Below are positions 1 through 13,300 of a DNA stretch of 64,000 nucleotides, piece by piece. The DNA is from Cristatella mucedo. Taxonomy: Eukaryota; Bryozoa; Phylactolaemata; Cristatellidae. The notes under the pieces were generated by a model. It was not told the DNA's origin. It saw only the letters and a program-made list of their open reading frames with translations, and ran no database searches. Position 1 is the stretch's first letter, and each line of letters begins with the position of its first letter. The stretch covers positions 801,001 to 865,000 of the forward strand of contig WPIO01000028.1 in NCBI GenBank assembly GCA_009760855.2. Reading direction: 5' to 3'. Both the position numbers and the translations under genes were made by a program.

Positions 1-627
1 CTAAGGCTATAGGTTATTTGGATTAATGGTGCAATAATTGTAGAGACGTCTCAATTTCAGGGATCCTGCTGAATAAAAAGAAAAACCGACAAGCATCCAG
101 GCTCAGTTGCTGCAGGGGGGGGGGGCAAACTGACGCCGGGGAGGCTAGTGTTTGTTATCTTACTGGGTCTTTCCGTCTAAACCCCCCCAGCCATCAGCAA
201 AGCACTCTTCTTCCTGCAAAGCTGCCATTTCAAGGATCCTTTTTACAAGTGTGTTGTGCCCGTGATGTGTCCGACTGCTTATGATCCAGCATGCTCACCG
301 GTGCATGCCACTGCTCTTGTAATCCAGCACAAACACCCCGGTGAGTTTCTATTGATGTTTTCTCCAGCTTTTTCTCTATACTTCAGCCGAGGCACACAAG
401 CAAGCAGAGGGCGAGGGCACATCGGCCCCCACTTCTATTTGATACGCATACAATTATAATCTCGATAACGTTTTTTTTTTATGTACGACTTGACCTGTTT
501 CTCGTGGTTTTTGTTGACACTTTTCTCTCGTCAGTACTGAACTCTCCCATGTTTGCGTTGTGTCCCATGCACTGCCTTGCATCAATGAGGACCGAGGTGA
601 ACGTTTTTATTTGTTGCTGCATTACAG

Positions 628-3600
628 CTGTGTCATCGTTTTGCACAAGAAAAATAAGCAAGACCAGATATTTAATCATTCTAAGAAGACCATTACTTCG
701 CTTGCCTTTTCACCCGACGGAAAGTTCTTGGTTACTGGTGAGGTAGGATTAAATGCTTTGTTGCCATTCTGTTATCGTAAGAACAATGGAATAACGACGG
801 TGATCTTGTGCTACACTCGATGGAATGCTCTGCTGGTTTCTTGCTTTGCCGTCTGAATACAGCCTATCGGCTCCTGCTGTGCCATGTGGTTGCAATTTGC
901 TTTGAATATGCGTTGGTGCACAAGTTAGCTGACACAGTTTGTCTCAAGTTTCCACCTAAAGTTGATCTGATCTGTTTCCTCTTTGCCAGCTCGTGAGTGT
1001 GAAAATATTAAATCCGTGCGTTCTATTGAATGCTGATCACGTGTATGTGTGTGGGGAGTGAAGAGGGTGGAGGCAGATGCAGTGGGCAAGGCAGATCTTG
1101 CACAAGTACTTTGCCATTCTGCCGAGTTGTCGGGAGCTAGCTGTATTATTTGGTGTATAATAATAATGACTTTCATAGTGATGGTGATGAAGCATTTTCG
1201 TAGTGCTCTTTTAGAACGAAATCTCTTTCTTGGCATTTTACGTATGCTTGTAGCAAAGCCTGACCGATAAGGGATAGCATGCACTCATTAAGCATGCAAA
1301 GCACTTAAATGACAGTTCACACGGACAAAAATAGTGTGAAAAGCAGGCGAGTCTTTAGCTTGCTTTGAAATGTCTTCATGTCTGGGAATGTCGCGATGTT
1401 GGGGGATTTGGGAGCATAGGAACTGGAGACGTGGTCTCTAACGAAGTTGAGGTTGGTTAAAGGCATAGCTAAACGGCAATAATCAGAGGAGTGGATATTA
1501 CGAGACTCAGCCAGAGGAATATGTCAGATAACAGAGCGGGAGCAAGACGATGAGGAGGCATAAAGTGAATCCTGTGATTCGTCCTTTATGTGCTTATGCA
1601 TGCTGACACTGTGCATGATGCCACTAACCGTACTTGCATGCTGACCCTGTGCATGTCACCTCTAACAATGTTATTCTCGCTGTTTATTGAGCTTGCTACC
1701 ACTAACCATTCGGTCGTGCTTCCTTTGCAATAAATGTAAAGTGCCTAGGAAGAGATAGAGTTCTCTGAGGGTGGTATATTAAATGTATTATTATTATTAT
1801 AAAAGTGAGTGCTAGGTATTTTCTTTATGTTAATAGACTGCTTGATAGGATGTCAGTGCTTGTTGGTGAAAAATATTGGGATGTAGCAGTGCAACGCTCG
1901 TGACAGACAAGCCTAGCTGTAGAGTTTTAATCCAACTGTCTCATTGCTAAGGCAGAAAAGAAATTAGTATTACAAAAGCCTAGTTACGCACAGAATGCTT
2001 GGACTAACAAGTTGGCGACTGTGTCCTTATCTAATCCTACCAAATTTTCGCAACATTATTTAAGCTAAACGTAGATAAACTGACAGTGGAGCTGAATACG
2101 TCATGTAGTAAACGTTTAATTATGGGATAGGACACCCAGATTTTGTGCAGTTCAGAGGTATGCTGACCATGCCAATTTTGAGGGATGGATTTTTACTTTT
2201 CAGGGTGATATCGGCTTTACCTGTAACTGTTAATTTGGTTTTGTCGTAATTTAATTTGAGAACACTTGATGCCATTCTAGTGCTAATGTCGGCAATACAA
2301 GCTACTGACGAGTTTGCAAGGTTTGGGTGCTGAAAGGTAAGAAGGGATCAGAGCACCGTTACAGTTATCTGTCATTTTAATTGAAATGAAAGCCTTGGGT
2401 TGTGTTTAGTGATTACATCGGCAATAGGAAGAGTATAAAGCATGAAAAAATGGACCTTGAACAGATTCGTTGGGATACCCTAGATTGATCAGATGGCCGT
2501 TGGCCAATGACGGCTACACTATGAAATCTTATTGATGCAAGTCCTTACTGAACTCACTTGCTAGGTTCGATGTTTTTACATAAGAGTTTAGCTGCTTTAC
2601 AGCTACTTGATTGAGTTCCTTTGATAGGAACTGCTGAATAGAGTGAATAAGTGAAAGGTGCTTTAGTTCTCCCGGTCTAGCATTGACCTCTTAATGAATG
2701 GCCCTAACAATTGCCTTTTTGACGGATGCAGGGACAACACCTGAGGCTAAGGAGATAATGGCATGTATTATATTAGTTATTTTCGGCAAGTTCATATCGA
2801 AGTATTTGAGGAGCACAATAAATATGGTTTCTAGAGGGCTAATAATTTCCTCAGACTACCCCAAGAGGTTAACTTAAAAGTTAGTTCAGTATGGGCTGGC
2901 TTGAAGGTGTACGTTGAAGTAGAATTTAAAATACAAGGTGAAGAATCCAGTGGGGTGTTAGCGTATGGGTGGACTCTCTGCATCATATCCATCTTGTTTG
3001 GTCGTTTTCGGTCCCGGCGAAGTTGGATTTTGGAGTAGTCTAACCTTTTCGGGCACTGCTTGCTAGCCAAGACCGACCATTCTGTACATTTAATCTTCAC
3101 TTCAAGATGGGATGCTAGTGGACTGTGTGGTGCCTCCCTCACCGGTGTGTCAGGCTCACCGGTGTGTCAGGCTGCATGGGCCCGTGTGCGAGTGCTAAGA
3201 TCAGGCTCACCAACGGCATTGTACCATCACTGTATAGCATCCGCCACCGAAGCTCGCTGGGTTAAGGATTTGCATGCAGCCTGGAAACCGATGCTTAGAA
3301 ATGTATGCCTAGCCTTTTTTAACCTATTGATCTGTAGGGATGGAGTGATAGGCATTATTGACTTGCAATCCAATGTCGGCCCACGTATCTCGAGATGCAT
3401 AAGGCCAGCCAGGTACCCGTGCTTGTTTATGCTTGTGTTCTAGGAGCTTTGCCTTGTTGGGTTTCCGTAAAGAGTTTATCTTTGCCTGTAAGCTTTGTCT
3501 GTCTCATGCTGTATGCTCTGAGGCCGATACTTCTATGAAAGTGGGACCAGCAGAAATCATCTCGTTATTCTAGTGATCCTGTTGCTGCAGTCCCAGTGGT

Positions 3601-5196
3601 CTGCAAAGCTGAGAGCCACTGGCCCACACAAAAAATCGTTGCTGCACTGCTGTAGTGTTGTATGCTCATGGTGTTGAGGCAAGCTCTCGGCAGTGAGCTG
3701 CCGAACTCACACGTGTACATGGGTTCTGCTCGACCGATTGGCTGTTACTGTTTAACTCAGCACGAGCTGACTCAGCAGAGTAATTGTGGCTCTCCCTATT
3801 CACACACTTGTTAAGTATTATCCTTTACCTTTTGTTAGGCAATCGGTTTGGGATGAATGGGCTGTGGCTCAGGCTTGTCACCTAGCACTTGATAGTCAAC
3901 CGTGCCTGTACCCTCATTCTTCACCGGCTGATGCATGCTGTCCGAATCTGATCTATCCTCTGGCCTTGTCATTTCGAACTGGTCCAGTGTGTTTTTCAGC
4001 CAATAAGGTCTGCTCTGTATGGGCTACGGCACCCACGCTAATGCCTAAATCTCAAGCATGGCTCATGCCCTCTGCTGCTGTTGCTACGTTCTGTTTTGTC
4101 GGCATGTGTTCAGATTGGTGCCAACAAGGCAGCACGGTGTACACCATCGTTGTGAGCATGGGCAATTTTTTGTTCGACTGGCCTCACCTTTTCATTTCAC
4201 TTTCTCTTCCTCACCATTGTGCATCAGCCTGAGAAGGGTCAGCAGAATTTGCACGGCGATCGAGTATTCTGCTCGAGCTGTCAGCTTGCCAGGTGCTGCT
4301 TGTGCAGTGTAGTGAAAAAGCATATACTTAACCATTGGCTCCTGATGCTGTTGCTGCTGCTACTTGCTCCTACTGCTCACTGCTTGCTGATGCTCGGTGT
4401 TCCTGCTGCTCTTGCTGCCTGAGGGTGGTGGTTTAGATGTAATGGACATATGACTGCAGTGTAGCTGTTTACATTAATCTAGCATCCTCCTAGTAGTGCT
4501 ATTGTACCCTTCACCGTGGCAGCAGTAGCCACTTGCCACTGGTGAAGCTGAACAGCTGTTGTTTTTGGGCTCAGTGCCATGGGAAGCAACTGCAAGGTAA
4601 CCTTGCTGAGAAAGCTGCTTGCTCTGTGGGGCCACATAAGATGTCGCAGTGCCCCGTTGCACGTGCCCTGGTGTAGGCATAACTTGCTGTTGGTTTTCTT
4701 CCAGTGTGGCCACCAGCCTGCTGTTCGTGTCTTCAGCGTGGAAGAAAAGGTGCAGGTTGCTGAGTTTCATGGCCACAAGTTTGGTGTTGCCTGCGTTGCA
4801 TTTTCACCTAACCATAAATACATCATATCTATTGGGACACAGCATGACATGATGGTCAACGTGTGGAGTTGGCGTTCTGAGAACAAAGCTGCCTCAAATA
4901 AAGTATCATGCAAGGTAGTGACCCGTGAATAAGAGTTTCCCACCTGGCGTCCATCTGTTTGTGCATGCCTCGGTTGCATTGCCTCTCCTGATCCACTACA
5001 TAATAAGTTCTGCCTGCCATCTTGCCTCTGGCCGAAGCTTGTTGGTACAACAGCTGCTTTGCTCAAGTGTGATAGCATTTTGCCCCAATCTGGTTCATAG
5101 GTGAATGCTGTCAATTTCTCAGAAGGTGGCAGCATGTTTGTCACAGTTGGTAACCGTCATGTTAAGTTCTGGTACCTGGATGCCAGTCAGTCGGAG
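628..5196 (+). CDS. MAPKBP1: WD40 scaffold exons: first WD repeats
   Basis: Three exons (628-742, 4705-4914, 5101-5196) join in phase 0. They encode the first recognisable blades. Diagnostic strings are [49 protein letters not shown] and [11 protein letters not shown]. These match the N-terminal propeller of MAPKBP1/WDR62 almost residue by residue, including the V-N-VW and KFWYLD blade ends. All introns have GT donors and AG acceptors (GAG/gtagga, AAG/gtagtg, GAG/gtaagt). Confidence 0.93.
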
Positions 5197-8100
5197 GTAA
5201 GTACAATACGTCTTTTTTTGTTTGATTCCCAATTAGGAAAATTGCCAGTTTCTATGCATGAAATGTGTGAAGGTTTTGCAGGTTGTTGGTGCCTTGGCAT
5301 TCAGTAGTGTAAGGATGTGGTCTAGTATAATTGGTTTTTTGAATGAGATAGTATTTAGTTGGTTCGTGCATAGCAAGGTCTCTGAGCTACATAATGCACG
5401 ATCAATTAAGTGGATGACTTGCAGCTACAAGCTTGGACCTGCAATGAGTGAGAGCTCGGTTGATTGTTTTTACACCCCTTCCCTCAGTTATCTGCTGTGC
5501 TGTGTGGTTCGGTACAAATCCCAGCTGGAGTCTTGCTTGCCACCTCCAGGATCTGGTGCCGATTAGGAGCAAGAGGTCGTTAGCCGGCACAATGAGAGAG
5601 TGTGCAAGTCCAGAAACGAGTTTTAGAGTCAATCGTCTTGCAATGAAAGTAAGGCTCAAGTGGAATGGGTCGTTCGCTAAGATTGCTTGGAAAACCAGGG
5701 AGCCTTTCTGGATAGCCCCTTATCATGTATGCCACCTACTTTCTGAGCCCGCCTCTTTTGTCAGCTAGACATCTACTTTTGCTATATTATGCAATATTGT
5801 CGTGACAGGTTATGGGCATAAGACCTGGAGACTAGCACAGGATGCCTAGCCATGTAATTTAAGGCCTGACAGACACCCGGTGCCACGTACAAAACATCCA
5901 GGCCGTGCCATGCGGCAGATTGGGCACTTTGCTGGCGGCTCCATAGGCGCCTCTGTGACGCAGTGGGCAAGAAGACACGGTCATCGTGTTACATAGCAAC
6001 CCTATGCTTACTGAGAGGTAATTTCAAGAAAATACTTACAACATTGGTTCGTCAATCGAATATTTGTTTAGGCTACTTTTCAATAGATAAATCATGTTAG
6101 ATCTGACGACTTCTACATAAAAGAAAACTGATTATGCAAACCATGTTTAACCCGGATGTAAACCAGAAGTAAACTATCTACAAATAAAAACTGTATCGAT
6201 CTCTTCATTCTATGCGACTTATAACCCAACTTAATGAACTTTGGTAGATCGTGGTACATGCGTAAAGTTTGTTGAGGTGCATGCTTGTGACTTGCATATA
6301 CAGCTTTATTTTCAAAGTAGCTTGATGCCTTGTAGATTCCATAACCAGGCTAACACTTCACTTATGAGAATTAGGTTTGAAATCTGAGTTCAGCTCTGCT
6401 TGTACCACATTGTACTAGTCTTGTCTCTGATTTCGATTGGATGAAATTTGCTTTACATGTCCATGATTGCAGAAAATAGTGTCCATGATGTTGGATGACA
6501 TGTACAGCAAATTGCGCCACTACTTCCTAACAACTAACAGTGTGTGTGTGTGTGTGTGTGTGTATTTATTTATTTATATATATATATATATATCGATAGC
6601 TCCTTTGATGTTGAGATTGCTTAAACAACCAAGTATATCTTGTAATTTGCCTTCACGGGTTTGTGAAGTTGCCATTGCAGAAACCTATGTGCTACATATA
6701 TTCATACACTCTAGCATAAATTGTCGCCGGCCCCTTGTTATGAGGAATAGTGGCCATTTTGAACATGAAACATGAGACCAGAGTACACAAAACGAATGTG
6801 CCCAAAATAAGACAATGTCTTTCACGATGGTGTTTTCATAAACCTTTGTATACAAAAGAAAAATAACGATAGAATGCTTGAGGGATTATTAGTTCTTTTA
6901 AAAATAGGTTACTCATTTCACGGCACCCTGAAAACGACTACATTGTCAGTTTTGGAGATGCTTAGTTATTAAGTATGTATGAAAACAACAATGGACCAGC
7001 TAAGCTCTTCTTAGCCTCAATGCTATCCCCAATCAACATGCCTACGACCATCTAGTTAACTGCCTTTAAGAAGGGCCAACTGTGGCTTTGTATTCCCAAG
7101 CGGGACTTGTATTCGGCTAGATGAACAATGTATGTTTGCTCGGAACTCAAAAAAAGAAGCCATTGTATGTCTTGCATAAGTGACTTAGTATGTAGTTGGC
7201 TAGGGTGGGACCGTACTGGATCCACGAAGACTGGAGTAAAACTGAATGGGGCGATGACAGTAAATGTGCCACTTTTGGTAACTAAAATATATACAGTACT
7301 TGTGTGGTTGCTTCAATGAAGGTTTTAATGATAATTGCCTTCAGATGGAATTGAAGTTTGGCAGTAAATTGGCCATGGTCTATGGCTGCTAGTGTAATGA
7401 AAACTTGTCATAATGACAAAAAGCTTGTATTTGGAACTACTCCATAACGTTGCACTACCTAGTCCAATAAGCCACCGTGGAGATAATTTCATTTGCAAGC
7501 AGAGCAATTGGTACATGCATGCGGCAATGTGTGTTCAGTATTTTTTCTGCTAAACTGTTGAATTTAGTTTAAGGCCATTATACTAACATAGTGCCCAACT
7601 TAATCTTCATACCTGAATCTCATTGAGTGTCTCTGGGGTGACGTGGATGAACCGCTCAAAGTTAAGTGCATTCTGTCAGATCTGAAGAATGGCTTTTTCT
7701 TGAGTTTGTTGCACGTTTCGAGAACGATAAGGCCAGCTGTTTTCGAAGGCTTAGTTTGCTCTATATTGGAGCCGCTACGACAGGCTTTTGTTTATCCTGG
7801 TGGTGAAACTTCATATTTGCACTAAAAATAAATATAATTGTACTGAAATTTTGCTTGCATGTTAAGTAAGCCTGTTTTATATACTGTTTATGGTGACAGC
7901 AGGTTGCAGTAACGTTGTTTTTATCAGAATTGGTACTTTTTGTCAGGGGTCATTTTAGCTGGCCTTGCTTAATCTATTGCGCTTGAGTGTACATGCTCGC
8001 ATCTATGAATAACTGCACAGGGGCATGAAATGAGCACATAAAAAGTGATCCGAGATGTTCCTGCATGGGGAAAACATCCATTTTGCATTGTGCTTACAAG

Positions 8101-10274
8101 ATACCCTAGATACGCACAGTGGGGCAGGATGCAGATATTACTTGCAACCATTTTAATAGTAATAATAATAATGAATCTTTTGGATAGCACCCTAAGAGAA
8201 CCTTATCTCCATCTCGGCCCTTTACTACTCGCTGCAAGAGAATCAATAACCAAGGGTTGATTACATGCAAGGTATCAAGGTATAAGCATGTAAAAGAAAA
8301 AGCATGTTAAAGCACAAGTGAAGACACTAATGGACACCGGTTAGTAGGACCTCTGGCTGGTAACATGGCGAGAACAAGAAGTCTAGTTCACTATGGCAGA
8401 GGGAAAGCCGACTGGAATACATGCTTCTTTAAGCTGTCTTTATTGATTCAAGGTCATTGCAGATACTGACCTTTGCCGGAGGCATATTTTATACTTTTGC
8501 GGCATAAGATCTGAACGCTCGATCACTACAAGATTTCAATGTAGTGAGGGACTGCGTGATGACTAGTTGCTGCCGAGCATATGGTGCGAGAGCACACTGC
8601 AGGAGCAAAGAGGTCTGATCACTAGGCTGTTGCAAGTGAGTGAAGTAACCTGTAAGCCTGACAGAGGATCTTGAAATCGATTCGATGCTTTATAAGCAGC
8701 CAGTGAAACATAGGCAGAAGTGGCTTGATGTGGCAGCTACGCCGTTGACGACAGGCCAGACGAGCTTCTGAGTTTTGCAACAGCTGCTGTTTGGCACCAG
8801 CTGCAGACGATTAATGACACACGCCAGTCCCTGAATAAAGGGAATTGCATTAACGTATATGGTGCTGTCACGAATGTAGGAGCTAGTTTGGTTGTCGTGC
8901 TCTTCCTTAGTAGATACTGATTTTGGTGATGTTCCTTAATTAAAAATATACCGACTTGACAGTGGAGGGTATGTGTTAATCGAATGACAAGTCGTTTTGG
9001 TATAGCATACCTAGATTACGGTCAAACGTCATGGGAGGGAGGCTAGATGAACCAACATTGAGAGTGAGATCTTCCAACTTTAGGGTAAGTAGCATAACTA
9101 TTAGGTTGTCAGCTAATCGCTTAGCTTCAGAATGCTAGTAGCCATCCGAATACTTTCGTCGATGCTGGCTGCAAGGGAAAGTGTTGCAAAATCTGATCAT
9201 GTTTGCTATATTTGCCTTCTTGTTTCCATTTGTTGTCCATTTGAGGTCAAGTTCACCGTGGGAGACTTAAATTTTGCATTCTCACTCTGCCGTTTGGCCT
9301 GCCTGGCAGCCGCTCGCCTGCAAATGCCCCTCGTTTCTTCCGAAGATACCGACGTCTGTTTGGGGACAGCATATGCAAATCTTGTTTATTCGTGCTTTAG
9401 CCAGTTTTTATTGACAAGACAATCGTCGAGCAGTCATGTGAGATGCGCCCGGGTCGCAGGATTACTAGTCAGTCTTAGTGAGAACCAGCCAGTGCATCGC
9501 AGCATAAATCAATCTAAGGAGCCACAGTGTGATGAAGCCAAAGATCCCTGAGTGAGACGATTTTTTGTGTAGCCTAATCGTTCTTGGTGGTGTTAATGCT
9601 TGCAGGATGCCTGCCTGCCAGCTTTATGCCTTATAAAAAGCTGATGCTACTCAGCTGCCACCGGGTTGAGCTGTCATTAATCATATGACCTCACTAGAAG
9701 CATCCTGGTGGACGTATCTGGTGCCTGTAATTAGCTGTTGATCTCCTTGGTTTTGGTATTACTAGCTTTATATCAAGCTGTATCCCTGCCTGGGAGGCTG
9801 GGGCAATTTATTAAAAGGCAGAGCAACCGGCGGGAGTTCACTCTGTCATGGCAAGTCAGCGGTCAGACATTGATTAGCAACTGCCGGCTCTGCTGCTGCT
9901 GCACTGGATCACCTCAGCACATGCTTATTGCCAGTTGGGGTGCTGACATTGGCTGTGTGTCATGGCGTCTCTTGCTTACCCAATAATACTTGTATTCGTT
10001 GGAATGCGCTTGTAGAAAGCTTTCACCTAAAGCCGTATATAGCTGTCTTTGTTTACAAGCTTTGTGCATTGCTCGGTCATATGTTTTTGGTATTCTTCAG
10101 AGTAGAATTCTGTCGACCATTTTTGCTGTCTGTTTATGTCTCTGGACCTAGCTAGCCCCCTGCACTAACCCAAACCCATGTACATTCTCTTTTATGTTAA
10201 TGTTCCTGAGTGCACAGGTCTTAACCCTTGATATCTTTCAATCATTTGTTGCCTTATTGGCTGATCCCAAATGA

Positions 10275-10364
<90 letters not shown>

Positions 10365-13300
10365 ACTAGTATCGTTATGTATGATTGTGGAGAGTGGTGC
10401 AATCAATGCCTTTGAATGTAATATTATATTATTGTTATTATTATTATAAAATGAGAGTGGAATTATTCGAGTGAAGAGTTTCGGCTGATTCATCAGCCTC
10501 CTTTACCTTAATTGCATAGTGGCAGAAGAGCATTTAATGGCTTTCACTTCATTTGCAGAGGTTAGTGGACGATTTCTGGGTTTTCAGAGTCGAACCCATA
10601 ACCTGGGTCGTGAAATGCCAGCGCCAAACTCCTCGTTCAAGGCCTATAAGGTGTTGTCACCATTCTGATTAAAGCAGATTGTGCTGCCAGTTGTACATAA
10701 TATTCTGTCCTTCTGCATTGCTCGTCCTGCAACCCTTGTCCAGAAGCCCACATTGCTCAACCGCAGTTGCTTTTTATGTTTGGCTGGTGATTGGTTAAAC
10801 CAGTAGTACAGCTAATGAGTTTGGTGGTGCATTTTTCTTCAGAGGTCACTAATCTGTGAGCTGCACTAAGCTGGCATATCGGCTTGGTCTGCTGGCATTA
10901 TTGGACACAATAAAAAATGGTAGTTGCTTCTGGTATGGCATTTGCCTCTCAGCCAAAATACTTTGGCTTCATTACTTGTACGTGGTACAAGGAGCATAGT
11001 CCTCAGCCGTGCCCAAATGATCGTCAATTATGAAGCCGTGTTTTTCTTATACATTAGTCATTTGTTTAGCACCCTAGTGTAATTCAATCTCTATCCAGGC
11101 GCTGTACACACACACACTGCAAGGCTCGAGCCCACGATCTTGGTCGTGCAAAGGCAAGCATGCTACCCCTGTGCCAAACCAGGATATATGGAGGCATTGG
11201 TTAGATATGTGGTTTTTGACTCGGTCAGGTGTGTATACCAACCTTTTTAGTGACACATTGGTGCCTCTTGCTTCATCAGTATGTCGATGCTTTATCTTTG
11301 CCGTAGTAACTGCAGCCAAATAGATAATAGGAAATGGTACATTGTTGGAACATGAATAAATAGCACGTGCATTACTAGCCGAGTTCGTGACTGTCTGGGT
11401 GGTCACCTTTATTTTAGGAGCTGTCGGACAAGGGAGGATATAGTGGCATAGCTTGTGTCCAAATTAGTCGTGTAATTGAGTCTTTTGCCGACATGCCCCT
11501 TTGTATCTGTGGCTGCCTATGAGGAAGCTTTATCTGTATTTTGCTGTTTGCATCTCAAACTTTTCTAATTTGTGTAATGCTGCCGTTGATTTGTACGGAC
11601 ATAGGTCAGAAACGAGACCGTGCCTCTACTTGGCCGGTCAGGGATCCTGGCCGATCTGAAAAACAACAACTTTGTCGATGTGGTCTGTGGCCGAGGTGAC
11701 TGTGCCGGAAGCACATTCGTAATCACACAGTCTGGGCTGCTCTGTGAATTCAGTGTGAACAGGCTACTCGTCCGGCACGTGGAGCTGAGGGTAAGTGATT
11801 CTGTGCAACTAGAATGGCTCTGCAGAGGGCATGTGGCATGCAAATCTTAGGATGAGGGACAGCTGCCAGTATGTTATGAGTCGATTCCCGGTTACTAGGA
11901 CTACTGCTCGGCCCTGTTGTACCTCCCTCTCGGGGGTGTGGGGTGCATTGCACATTAGCAGTGGTATCGAGAGGCTACACTTCAGTGCTGAATTACCGAA
12001 GGGCGCTTGCTTGACTAAGAGCTAGCAAAGCGACAAACTGCACATTTTTGCTTGCACTTTACTGTGTATGATGCTGTTTAGCAATTTGCCTTTTTCATAT
12101 TATGAATGGAGAGAGCTTTCTTTATTACGCCCTTATGGATCTCCATGTAAGGTAAACGTGTATTAAGAGAAGCCTGTGACGTGGCAGTGGCATTGGACAA
12201 AACTATCCTTCAGCCGCAGAAATAGAATGCTATTTGGCATGCTATCGTCATAATGCTTTGCTACTATGCCCTTGGCTGGCATTTAGTACGAACAGCATGT
12301 TTCATATTTTTACTGTCGTGATTACTTACAGAGTTATTGTTGCATAAACATGTGTGACTTGTATATTATGACACTTTAATAATTCCAGTGTCATGTGTGA
12401 TTGCCACAGATTTGATTGCTTACTGTTGTGCAAGATAGGCCAGTTACATTATCATGTCAATGTTAGTGACAATCTTTGCTTATTTGAGTTGTTACAGATT
12501 ATGCATGCTATTGCAAATGAAGAGACTGATGGTGCCTATTTCAAGTGCAGTCTATGTGTTATATTTGTTTTCAGACCATCCGAGCTTATGCACTGAGTGG
12601 TGGTGATGACATACTCTTTGTCGGCTGTGCTGATGGCATAATTAGAGCTTTTAATCCGAAAACACTGCAGTTCATGGTTACTCTACCGAAACCTCATCCT
12701 TTGGGCATCGACATAATGTCGGGATCAAGCAGCGGGTAAATGTCTTAAATTGTCATTAAGCATGTGTATGTTTATATTTATGCCAGTCAGAACAGTTCCA
12801 GCAGTGCTGGTTCTGGCCACCTGCTGTATGTGTAGTCCACCGGTGTGGCAACTGCCAGATTGTGGAGCAGGCTGTATGAGTTGCTTTTTCTTCTTAGGCT
12901 CGTGGCAATTAAGTAGTGAATGCAGCAGTGACATCATGGCTTAGCTTTCATTGCCACACCCATCCTTCGGCCTGTGCTCGTGTGCTGTTGATATTATATG
13001 CATTTTTGTTATCGCTCACATAAGCTTGAGGCCACTCGTCTCACAGCATACTCCTGGGGTAGATATGTACTCGTTCAGATTTCTTCGTTGCTCTGGCATT
13101 CAGTCTCGTCTCACTTGCTTCTGATCTCCAAGGAAAACTGAGTTTGATAGCCCTGGATCTTGGCATTACGTGCTCTGCTCTGCTTAAATGTATAGTATTA
13201 GATGCTGTACTTTACTCTGTCTCACAGCACAACATTCGCCTCGTCTATTCGGTTTGTCCTTGATGTGCTTAAGCCTGCTGAGATTGCTCATAATTATTAG

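Larger units (their letters stand above)
743..4704 (+). other. Intron of the WD40 scaffold gene (4.0 kb)
   Basis: No coding exon is visible. About 1270-3140 is degenerate LINE sequence with a second LINE tail nested in it. A 17-bp direct repeat occurs twice at 3139-3172. The rest is pyrimidine-rich unique sequence whose short ORFs show no protein similarity I can recognise. Confidence 0.7.

Noticed and set aside
10228-10493. ORFs on both strands made of Arg-Glu or Ser-Leu repeats
   Set aside because: They are only the translation of the (GA)n microsatellite.
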